DNA from: Candidatus Eiseniibacteriota bacterium
GTDB taxonomy: Bacteria > Eisenbacteria > RBG-16-71-46 > CAIMUX01 > WJJG01
Direction: 5' to 3'
Length of the DNA stretch: 5,014 nt
Assembly: GCA_016867695.1 (NCBI GenBank)
Contig: VGIY01000212.1
Span: 1-5,014 of the forward strand
Part shown: in pieces, positions 1 to 5,014 of the stretch
Layout of the letters: every line of letters begins with the position of its first letter
Numbering within the stretch: position 1 is the first letter of the stretch
Translations under genes and position numbers: made by a program
The notes under the pieces: model-generated
Databases searched by the model: none
What the model was told of the DNA's origin: nothing
Seen by the model: only the letters and a program-made list of their open reading frames with translations

Positions 1-87
1 CGGGGAGACGGGGTCGATGTCGTCGTCTCCGCAGGCCGCCAGCAGGAAGAGGACGGACAGGGCCGCCGCGAAATGCCTCATGCGCAT
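1..87 (-). CDS. Lipoprotein, N-terminal fragment (cut by window edge)
   Basis: Only the first 29 codons are present; the gene runs off the left edge. The translation begins MRMRHF, continues through a hydrophobic stretch (about residues 6-18) and reaches the lipobox LAAC with the lipidated cysteine at residue 19. An acidic tether follows (GDDDIDPVSP). This is a classic type II signal peptide, so the product should be exported, lipidated and anchored in a membrane. Residue +2 is Gly, not Asp, so there is no obvious inner-membrane retention signal under the E. coli rule. The start at 87 is preferred over the in-frame ATG at 81 because a GAGG core lies 8 nt before the first and 14 nt before the second. 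The mature domain lies outside the window, so function cannot be named. It lies 87 nt downstream of the next minus-strand gene and may be co-transcribed with it or have its own promoter. Confidence 0.8.
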   Translation of the reverse strand, partial: MRMRHFAAALSVLFLLAACGDDDIDPVSP

Positions 88-130
88 GGAACCCCCCTCG
101 CTCGCCGACCCGCGCGCCGGATCACCGCCC

Positions 131-136
131 AGTCTA
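131..136 (-). promoter_or_regulatory. Possible -10 element for the lipoprotein gene
   Basis: On the minus strand the gap between the two minus genes contains GCTAGACT. TAGACT matches the sigma70 -10 consensus at 4 of 6 positions and resembles -10 boxes seen in GC-rich bacteria. It would put the transcript start about 37 nt before the lipoprotein ATG. No convincing -35 hexamer lies 16-18 nt upstream, so this is weak. The core GCTAG is shared with the two better promoter candidates in this window. Confidence 0.25.
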
Positions 137-174
137 GCGGGATTCGGGGCGGATGGGATCCCGGCCGGGCCGGG

Positions 175-693
175 CTATCGCTCCTGCTGGCCAAGGCACT
201 CGCCCATCTGCTGGAGCTTGGCCTCGCGATCGACCAGACTGGCGTCGAGGCGCAGGTGGGGCCGGACCTCGACTCGGGGCAGGCAGGCGCTCCAGAGCTC
301 GCGGGTCTTGGAGCGCAGGCTCTCGCGCAGGATGTAGATCTCGGGGATGAGCGCCTCGCCGGCCGGCACGAACCAGGCGACGAGCGTCCAGTCGATGTCG
401 GGCACATAGCTGTAGGGCACCTCGTAGGCGCCGTCGGGGCCGGTCAGGCCCTCGGCCAGGAGGAACCCCTCCTCGAAGATCTTCACCGCCGCGCCGGCCA
501 GCGGCGTCCCCCGGCCGTCGGTGACCGCGCCGTGCAGCACGGCCTGCGCCCGCCGCGCTCCCGGATCCGAGGCCGGGGCGGGGGCCGGGGGCGGCTCGCC
601 AGGGGCCGCCGCGGGCTGGGCGGAGGGAGCGGGCGCCGCGAGGGCCGCGACGACCAGGCCGGCGAGCAGGGCTGCTGCCAGGATTCGTTTCAC
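175..693 (-). CDS. Secreted protein with carboxypeptidase-regulatory-like domain
   Basis: The product is 172 residues. It opens with a Sec-type signal peptide (K2 R3, hydrophobic residues 4-19, likely cleavage after ALA at 17-19) and an Ala/Pro-rich linker to about residue 45. Residues 52-93 read VLHGAVTDGRGTPLAGAAV, then LTGPDGAYEVP. This is the pattern of a carboxypeptidase regulatory-like beta-sandwich (GxVtDxxGxPLaGAxV ... TGxDGxYxV). Residues 95-172 are unrecognised; they include an aromatic WTLVAWFVP segment and two cysteines (C137, C166) that could form a disulfide outside the cytoplasm. No catalytic motif is visible, so a binding or structural envelope role is an inference. The start is GTG at 693, with GGAGGA 7 nt upstream. 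An ATG 5 nt earlier is out of frame and meets a stop after two codons. The gene is divergent to mreB, which does not by itself imply a shared function. Confidence 0.8.
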   Translation of the reverse strand: MKRILAAALLAGLVVAALAAPAPSAQPAAAPGEPPPAPAPASDPGARRAQAVLHGAVTDGRGTPLAGAAVKIFEEGFLLAEGLTGPDGAYEVPYSYVPDIDWTLVAWFVPAGEALIPEIYILRESLRSKTRELWSACLPRVEVRPHLRLDASLVDREAKLQQMGECLGQQER

Positions 694-777
694 GGCATCG
701 TCCTCCAGGCGCCGGCGAGGGCGCCCATCGATCGCGCACCGTATCTGCGGGCGCCGTTCAGGGTTCAGTCGGCCGCC

Positions 778-806
778 AAGCTAGCAGTCGCCCCGGCGAC
801 CGTCAA
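778..806 (-). promoter_or_regulatory. Sigma70-type promoter for the secreted-protein gene
   Basis: On the minus strand, TTGACG (806-801; 5 of 6 matches to the -35 consensus) is followed by exactly 17 nt and then TAGCTT (783-778). TG sits one base before the -10, as in extended -10 promoters. The start of transcription would fall near 771, giving a leader of about 77 nt before the GTG start at 693. The spacer contains a perfect 6-bp inverted repeat, listed separately. No experimental evidence; the call rests on consensus match, spacing and position. Confidence 0.5.
787..800. repeat. Inverted repeat inside the promoter spacer
   Basis: GTCGCC (787-792) and GGCGAC (795-800) form a perfect 6-bp inverted repeat around a 2-nt centre. 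The whole element lies within the 17-nt spacer between the -35 and -10 boxes of the minus-strand promoter. A dyad in this position could be an operator for a dimeric regulator. In such GC-rich DNA a 6-bp dyad can also arise by chance. Confidence 0.35.
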
Positions 807-820
807 GAGCAAAGCCGGAA

Positions 821-845
821 CCCCGCCGCACATCGTCCTGCGGGG
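821..845. repeat. Inverted repeat between the divergent promoters
   Basis: CCCCGC (821-826) and GCGGGG (840-845) are complementary, with 13 nt between them. An alternative pairing uses CCCC/GGGG plus GCA/TGC with an 8-nt loop. The element lies between the two candidate -35 boxes (801-806 minus, 853-858 plus). No T-tract follows on the plus strand, so it is not a convincing intrinsic terminator. It may be a protein-binding dyad or simply GC-rich sequence. Confidence 0.25.
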
Positions 846-852
846 AAACGCC

Positions 853-881
853 TTGCGCCTCCGCCCCCCGTTTGCTAGCTT
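853..881 (+). promoter_or_regulatory. Candidate promoter of the mreBCD-mrdA operon
   Basis: TTGCGC (853-858) is followed by 17 nt and TAGCTT (876-881), with an extended -10 TGC just before it. The hexamers match sigma70 consensus at only 3 of 6 positions each. Support comes from the correct spacing and from the 9-base string TGCTAGCTT, identical to the -10 region of the better minus-strand promoter. Transcription would start near 888, leaving a leader of about 100 nt before mreB. A second -10-like TATCCT at 915-920 lacks a good -35. Confidence 0.35.
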
Positions 882-883
882 CC

Positions 884-909
884 CGCGCGGGTGAGCGTGG
901 CGCGCGGGT
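884..909. repeat. Direct repeat CGCGCGGGT in the mreB leader
   Basis: CGCGCGGGT occurs at 884-892 and again at 901-909, a period of 17 nt. The first copy overlaps a perfect 10-bp palindrome CCCGCGCGGG (882-891). Both copies lie at or just after the predicted transcription start of the mreB operon, where a repressor could act. Simple GC-rich composition is the competing explanation. Confidence 0.3.
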
Positions 910-988
910 CTTTCTATCCTTCCAACAACCAGAAGGTTACCCGGTTTCATCGGGCGCACGCCGCAGGGACGCGGGAGAGGCAGGCTCG

Positions 989-2026
989 ATGCTCTTCGAT
1001 CGATTGCTCCGCTACATGTCCAGCGACATCGCCATCGACCTCGGGACGGCCAACACGCTGGTCTACGTGCACGGGCGCGGCATCGTGCTCAACGAGCCCT
1101 CCGTCGTCGCCGTCGAGCGCGCCAGCCGCCAGGTGCTGGCCGTGGGGCGCGAGGCCAAGGAGATGCTCGGCCGCACGCCCCAGGCCATCGAGGCGGTGCG
1201 CCCGCTGAAGGACGGGGTCATCGCCGACTTCGAGATGACCGAGGAGCTGCTGCGCCGCCTGATCCAGAACGTGCAGAAGTCCCGCTTCGTCGTCCACCCG
1301 CGGATCATCGTCAGCGTGCCCTCCGGGATCACCGAGGTCGAGAAGCGCGCGGTGCGGGATTCGGCCGAGCGCGCCGGGGCGCGAGAGGTGCTGCTCGTCT
1401 CCGAGCCCATCGCCGCGGCCATCGGCGTGGGCCTGCCCGTCGACCGGCCGGTCGGCAACATGGTCATCGACATCGGCGGGGGCACGACCGAGATCGCCGT
1501 GATGACGCTCAACGACATCGTCCATGACACCAGCCTGCGCGTCGGCGGGGACAAGATGGACGAGGCGATCCAGCAGTACATCAAGCGCGCCTACAATCTC
1601 CTCATCGGCGAGCGCACGGCGGAGCTGATCAAGCTCGAGATCGGCAGCGCCTTTCCGCTCGAGGAGGAGCTCGAGCTCGAGATCAAGGGGCGCGACCTGA
1701 TCGGCGGGATCCCCAAGACGATCAAGGTCACCTCCGTCGAGATCCGCGAGGCGCTGCAGGAGCCGATCAGCGCGATCGTCGAGGGGCTCAAGCAGTCGCT
1801 GGAGCAGACGCCGCCCGAGCTGGCCTCCGACATCGTCGACCGCGGCATCGTCATGACCGGGGGGGGCTCGCTCCTGCGCGGCCTGGACCTGCTGCTGCGC
1901 GAAGCCACCAACCTGCCGATCACCGTCGCCGAGGACGCGCTGCTCTGCGTCGTCCTTGGCTGCGGGAAGATCCTGGACAGCATCGAGATCTACGAGCCCG
2001 TCCTGATCCGGCGCGGCCATCGCTAG
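989..2026 (+). CDS. mreB: Rod shape-determining protein MreB (actin homologue)
   Basis: The 345-residue product is close to the usual MreB length (E. coli 347). MreB is a bacterial actin that polymerises with ATP into filaments on the inner face of the membrane and directs lateral peptidoglycan synthesis. Visible motifs are the N-terminal amphipathic segment MLFDRLLRYMSSD (membrane binding), phosphate-1 loop DLGTANTLVY (17-26), NEPS (35-38), VSVPSGITEVEKRAV (108-122), phosphate-2 loop DIGGGTTEIAV (161-171), VGGDKMDEAI (185-194) and the adenosine motif MTGGGSLLRGLD (289-300). All key residues are present. The start at 989 is chosen because it gives the family-typical MLFDRLL beginning and has GGGAGAGG ending 8 nt upstream. 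The frame stays open to 872, but that stretch overlaps the predicted promoter and has no family similarity. First gene of the operon; mreC follows after 19 nt. Confidence 0.98.
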   Translation: MLFDRLLRYMSSDIAIDLGTANTLVYVHGRGIVLNEPSVVAVERASRQVLAVGREAKEMLGRTPQAIEAVRPLKDGVIADFEMTEELLRRLIQNVQKSRFVVHPRIIVSVPSGITEVEKRAVRDSAERAGAREVLLVSEPIAAAIGVGLPVDRPVGNMVIDIGGGTTEIAVMTLNDIVHDTSLRVGGDKMDEAIQQYIKRAYNLLIGERTAELIKLEIGSAFPLEEELELEIKGRDLIGGIPKTIKVTSVEIREALQEPISAIVEGLKQSLEQTPPELASDIVDRGIVMTGGGSLLRGLDLLLREATNLPITVAEDALLCVVLGCGKILDSIEIYEPVLIRRGHR

Positions 2027-2045
2027 CGCCGGCTGCGAGGCGAGC

Positions 2046-2831
2046 ATGGCGCGCCGCGGTTTCGTCCGCCCCGGCCTCTCGGACTGGCTCTTCCTGGCAC
2101 TGACGCTGGTGCTCTCCCTCGCCCTGCTCGCCGCCGGGCCCGAGGCGCGCGCCGGAGCGGCGCTCTTCCTCGGCCGCACGCTCTTCCTGCCCTTCCGCCC
2201 CGCGCTGGCGATCCAGCCGGGGGCGCCGGAGGCGCGGCGCGAGATCCTCGCCCTGCGCGAGCGGCTGGCGCGCGAGTCGCTGGAGTGGAGCACGTTCGAG
2301 GAGACGCTGCGGGAGAACGATCGCCTGCGCCGCCTGCTCGATTTCCGGGAACAGGAGACCTCCCCGCTCGTGCCGGCGCAGGTGGTCGGCCGCTCGCTGG
2401 ACCGCTTCGGCGAGAGCTGGCTGATCGCCCCCGGGGGCGGGGCGCCGGCGCGGCCGGGCCAGGCGGTCGTGAGCGTCGACGGCCTGGTGGGTTGCGTCTA
2501 CGCTGCCGACGGCGGGTTCGGGAACGTGCGCACGCTGCGCAACGGGGCGCTGCAGGTCAGCGCCATGCTGAGCGGCACGCGTCACGCGGGCATGCTCCAC
2601 TGGCAGCCGCTGGCCGGGGGTCTGGTGCTGACCGGGATTCCCATGCACGTCCCCGTCCGCCGCGGGGACGAGGTGATGACCTCCGGCTACGGCGGGATCT
2701 TCCCCAAGGGCATCGCCGTCGGCGAGGTCGTCTCGACGGGCGACGACTCGACCTCGCTGGTCAAGCGCGTCGTCGTCCGGCCGCGCACCGACTTCGCCGA
2801 GACCGAAGAGGTCTTCCTGCTGGGGAACTGA
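2046..2831 (+). CDS. mreC: Rod shape-determining protein MreC
   Basis: This 261-residue bitopic membrane protein belongs to the elongasome; MreC binds PBP2 on the outer face of the membrane and activates it. A short basic cytoplasmic tail (RRGFVR) precedes one transmembrane helix (about 13-31). A charged, leucine-patterned segment (62-99, from EARREILALRERL to ENDRLRRLLDF) is the coiled coil for dimerisation. The beta-barrel region (about 107-261) carries the family signatures VVGRSLDRFGESWLI and TSGYGGIFPKGIAVGEV (212-228). It is shorter than E. coli (367) and B. subtilis (290) MreC, with no Pro-rich C-terminal tail after the second barrel. The ATG has GAGG 5 nt upstream. mreD begins 4 nt after the stop, so translation is probably coupled. 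Confidence 0.96.
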   Translation: MARRGFVRPGLSDWLFLALTLVLSLALLAAGPEARAGAALFLGRTLFLPFRPALAIQPGAPEARREILALRERLARESLEWSTFEETLRENDRLRRLLDFREQETSPLVPAQVVGRSLDRFGESWLIAPGGGAPARPGQAVVSVDGLVGCVYAADGGFGNVRTLRNGALQVSAMLSGTRHAGMLHWQPLAGGLVLTGIPMHVPVRRGDEVMTSGYGGIFPKGIAVGEVVSTGDDSTSLVKRVVVRPRTDFAETEEVFLLGN

Positions 2832-2835
2832 GCGG

Positions 2836-3330
2836 ATGGTCTGCGCGCGCTACCTGGTCGCCATCTTCGCCGCCTTCCTGCTGGAGGGCGCGGTGGCCTC
2901 GCGTCTGGCCGTCGGCGGCGCGCATCCCGACCTGGGGCTGGCGCTGGTCGTCTACGCCGGCCTCTTCCATGGCCGCCCGCTCGGCGTGGGCGTCGGCTTC
3001 CTCGTCGGGCTGCTGCGCGGGTGCCTGGAGCCGGAGTGGTTCGGTCTCGAGGCGCTGCTGCTGCCCTGGGTCGGCTTCGCCGCGGGGTCGACCTCGAATG
3101 TGCTCAACCGTTCCCATCCGATCCTGCAGGGCATCCTGATCGCGGCCCTCCTGCTGCTCCACGACCTGGCGCGCGCCGGCGTGCTGGCCGGCGCCTCGCC
3201 CGCCGGCGCCCTGGCCCTCTGGGTGAGCGAGGCGCCCGGCACCGCCCTCTACACCGCGCTGGTCGTGCCGCCCGCGGTGCTCTGGCTGCCGCGGCTCCTC
3301 GCCGGGAGGGGGGGGCGTGCTCTTCGGTGA
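2836..3330 (+). CDS. mreD: Rod shape-determining protein MreD
   Basis: This 164-residue protein is almost entirely hydrophobic, as is usual for MreD, a polytopic inner-membrane subunit that links MreB and MreC. About five membrane segments can be seen: 5-22, 33-45, 50-65, 68-84, 96-113 and possibly 135-155. The family pattern PDLGLALVVYAGLFHGRP (35-52), then GFLVGLLRG and FGLEALLLPWVGFAAG, supports the call together with its place after mreC. The Asp often found in the GLLxD position is Arg here. No strong Shine-Dalgarno lies at the usual distance; GGGGAA at 2822-2827 and the 4-nt gap suggest reinitiation after mreC. The last 14 nt overlap the start of mrdA. Confidence 0.92.
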   Translation: MVCARYLVAIFAAFLLEGAVASRLAVGGAHPDLGLALVVYAGLFHGRPLGVGVGFLVGLLRGCLEPEWFGLEALLLPWVGFAAGSTSNVLNRSHPILQGILIAALLLLHDLARAGVLAGASPAGALALWVSEAPGTALYTALVVPPAVLWLPRLLAGRGGRALR

Positions 3331-5014
3331 GCGCTCGGTCGAGCGGGTCCGGCGCGAGCGCGCCCTGGCGATCCTCGTCGTCGCGCTGATCGTCCTCTTC
3401 GCCCTGCGGCTGATCCACCTGCAGGTCGTCTCCGGCCCGCGCTACGCCGACCTGGCCCGCCGTAATCTCCTGCGGCCCGACCCGATCCGCGCGCTGCGCG
3501 GCTGCATCTACGACCGCCACGGCACGCTGCTGGCGGGCAACCTGGTCGGGCTGGGACTGCGCCTCGAGGCGGGGCACCCCGCCTACGCGCAGCCGGAGCC
3601 GCTGCGGGCGGCAGTGGGGGAGATCGCCGCGGCGCTGGGCGTGGATCCGGAGCCGCTGGTCGAGAAGGCGCTGCGCTCCAGGCGCCGCTTCGAGCCCGTG
3701 GTGCTGGCGGACAATCTCGAGTCGCACCAGATCGCGCCGCTCATCGAGCGCATCGAGCCGATCCCGGGGCTGGATGTCGAGCGCCAGCCGCGGCGCTGGT
3801 ATCCGCTCGGGACCCTCGGAGCGCACGTGCTCGGCCATGTCGGAGAGGTCAGCGAGGAGGAGCTGGCCGGCTCGCGCCAGCCCCCCTACCGGCCCGGCGG
3901 GCGCGCGGGCCGGGCGGGGGTCGAGGCGCAGTACGAGTGGCTGCTGCGCGGCATCGACGGCGAGACCTACGTGACCGTCGACGCGTTCGGCCGCAAGACC
4001 GATCTCTTCCCCGGCGTGCCTCCCGTGCCCGCGCTTCCGGGGCTCGATCTGACGCTCACGCTGGATGCGCGGGTGCAGGCGGTGGCCGAGTCGCTGCTGA
4101 CCCAGATGGTGCCCGCCGGCGGAGGGGGCCTGGAGCCGATGCGCGGTTCGATCGTCGTGCTCGACCCCTGGAGCGGGGAGATCCTCGCCTGCGCCAGCGC
4201 GCCCGGCTTCGACCCGAACAGCTTCGCCGCCGGCCTTTCGGGCGCCGAGTGGGCGGCGCTGCAGGGCCCGACACGGCCGCTGCTCAACCGCGCCCTGCAG
4301 GCCGCCTACCCGCCCGCCTCGGTGTTCAAGATCATCTCCTCGCTCGCCGGCCTCGAGTCGGGCCGCCTGCAGCCGGCCACGACCTATCGCGGCTGCAGCG
4401 GCAGCTACCGGGCGGGGAACCGCTCCTTCGGCTGCTGGCGCCACGAAGGCCACGGCGTGCTCGACCTCCGCGGGGCCTTCGCCACGTCCTGCGACGTCTA
4501 CTACTACCAGCTCGGCCAGCAGCTCGGCGTGGCCCGCCTGCTCGACTTCACCGACCGGATGCGGCTCGGGCGCCGCACCGGGGTCGATCTGCCCGACGAG
4601 CGGCGGGGTCTGGTGCCCAGCATGGCCTGGTACCGCGAGCGCCTGGGCCACGATCCGACGGAAGGCTACGCGCTCAACCTGGCGATCGGGCAGGGGGAGC
4701 TGATGCTGACGCCGCTGGCGTTCGCCAGCTGCGTCGGGGGGCTGGTGACCGACGGGCGCGTGCGCCGCCCGCACGTCGCCCGCAGCGCCGTCGGCCGCCA
4801 GGGGCGGCAGCTGATCGAGCCGGGGGAGGGCGAGGTCCTCTGGGAGCTGCCGGTCACCGCCGGCCACCGGCGGACGCTGATGGAGATGCTCGAGGCGGTG
4901 GTCGCCGACGACAACGGCACGGGCAAGTCGGCGCGCATCGAGGGCGTGCGCGTCGGGGGCAAGACCGGCACGGCGCAGAACCCGCACGGCCGCGACCACG
5001 CCCTCTTCGTCGGC
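3317..5014 (+). CDS. mrdA: Penicillin-binding protein 2 (elongasome transpeptidase), C-terminus cut by window edge
   Basis: 566 codons are open to the window end without a stop; E. coli PBP2 is 633 residues, so perhaps 50-100 are missing. This class B PBP crosslinks peptidoglycan in the periplasm during elongation, partnered with RodA and activated by MreC. Order: cytoplasmic basic tail, one transmembrane helix (about 16-34), RGxIYDR motif (61-67) opening the pedestal domain, GVEAQYE (201-207), then the transpeptidase domain from about 249. Catalytic motifs are SVFK (335-338, nucleophile S335), SCD (391-393; Asp in place of Asn is usual for PBP2) and KTGTAQ (549-554). C360, C373, H379 and C392 fit a metal site (see findings). 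The GTG start at 3317 follows GGGAGG and gives MLFGERSVERVRR before the helix. It overlaps mreD by 14 nt, implying coupling. rodA is expected next. Confidence 0.96.
   Translation, partial: MLFGERSVERVRRERALAILVVALIVLFALRLIHLQVVSGPRYADLARRNLLRPDPIRALRGCIYDRHGTLLAGNLVGLGLRLEAGHPAYAQPEPLRAAVGEIAAALGVDPEPLVEKALRSRRRFEPVVLADNLESHQIAPLIERIEPIPGLDVERQPRRWYPLGTLGAHVLGHVGEVSEEELAGSRQPPYRPGGRAGRAGVEAQYEWLLRGIDGETYVTVDAFGRKTDLFPGVPPVPALPGLDLTLTLDARVQAVAESLLTQMVPAGGGGLEPMRGSIVVLDPWSGEILACASAPGFDPNSFAAGLSGAEWAALQGPTRPLLNRALQAAYPPASVFKIISSLAGLESGRLQPATTYRGCSGSYRAGNRSFGCWRHEGHGVLDLRGAFATSCDVYYYQLGQQLGVARLLDFTDRMRLGRRTGVDLPDERRGLVPSMAWYRERLGHDPTEGYALNLAIGQGELMLTPLAFASCVGGLVTDGRVRRPHVARSAVGRQGRQLIEPGEGEVLWELPVTAGHRRTLMEMLEAVVADDNGTGKSARIEGVRVGGKTGTAQNPHGRDHALFVG

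Noticed and set aside
160..174. GC hairpin just after the stop of the secreted-protein gene (CCCGG/CCGGG, 5-nt loop)
   Set aside because: The stem is only 5 bp and no T-tract follows on the minus strand, so it does not qualify as an intrinsic terminator.
73..894. Plus-strand open frame (273 codons) across the minus-strand genes and the divergent promoters
   Set aside because: It opposes a signal-peptide gene with a good ribosome site, crosses the regulatory region, and its Gly/Arg-rich translation resembles no family.
872..988. N-terminal extension of MreB from a TTG at 872
   Set aside because: The added 39 residues are not seen in MreB, overlap the predicted promoter, and the ATG at 989 has the better ribosome site and the typical MLFDRLL start.
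1859..1866. Second G8 tract, inside mreB
   Set aside because: It encodes the invariant MTGGGS glycine run of the adenosine motif, which explains it fully.
947..2293. Long minus-strand open frame (448 codons) opposite mreB and the start of mreC
   Set aside because: It mirrors a gene with full family motifs, its composition (Asp, Gly, Leu, Arg and His rich) is typical of antisense frames in GC-rich DNA, and no domain is recognisable.
4487..4495. Apparent loss of the SxN motif in PBP2 (SCD instead)
   Set aside because: S-x-D is normal in the PBP2 subfamily (E. coli has SAD), so it is not a defect.
3104..4999. Very long minus-strand open frame (631 codons) opposite mrdA
   Set aside because: The plus strand here encodes PBP2 with all three catalytic motifs. 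The antisense frame is low-complexity (Arg, Ala, Gly, His, Gln rich) with no signature, as expected where third positions are nearly all G or C.
1..5014. CRISPR arrays, tRNA or rRNA genes, insertion-sequence ends, phage genes
   Set aside because: Reading both strands showed no regularly spaced repeats, tRNA-like folds, transposase motifs or terminal inverted repeats.

Overview
The window is GC-rich (roughly 70% by eye) and reads as ordinary chromosomal DNA from a rod-shaped, probably diderm bacterium. It carries the start of a lipoprotein gene, a small secreted-protein gene, and a rod-shape (elongasome) operon. The sequence alone does not fix the phylum. The high GC, the Asp-rich lipoprotein start and the secreted regulatory-like beta-sandwich protein would fit little-cultured FCB-type lineages (Eisenbacteria or Krumholzibacteria-like) or deltaproteobacterial relatives; this is a guess.

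Layout. Positions 1-87 (minus) hold the N-terminus of a lipoprotein cut by the window edge. Positions 175-693 (minus) encode a 172-residue exported protein with a carboxypeptidase-regulatory-like fold. Positions 694-988 are a divergent regulatory region with a good sigma70-type promoter for the minus gene, a weaker one for the plus operon, and several short inverted and direct repeats. Positions 989-5014 (plus) are mreB, mreC, mreD and mrdA (PBP2). The last has no stop before the window ends. It is nevertheless unmistakable, carrying the SxxK, SxD and KTG motifs.

The four plus-strand genes are tightly packed: a 19-nt gap, a 4-nt gap, then a 14-nt overlap. They are very likely one transcript with translational coupling at the last two junctions. 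Together they encode the core of the Rod complex: MreB filaments under the membrane, MreC and MreD as the membrane link, and PBP2 as the transpeptidase activated by MreC. A rodA (mrdB) gene would be expected just beyond the right edge.

No new system is evident. The points most worth a second look are a probable Cys-Cys-His-Cys metal site in PBP2, matching in position the Asp-Asp-His-Cys zinc site reported for Acinetobacter PBP2; the two divergent promoters sharing an identical TGCTAGCTT element; a G8 tract at the mreD/mrdA overlap; and the uncharacterised secreted protein divergent to mreB.
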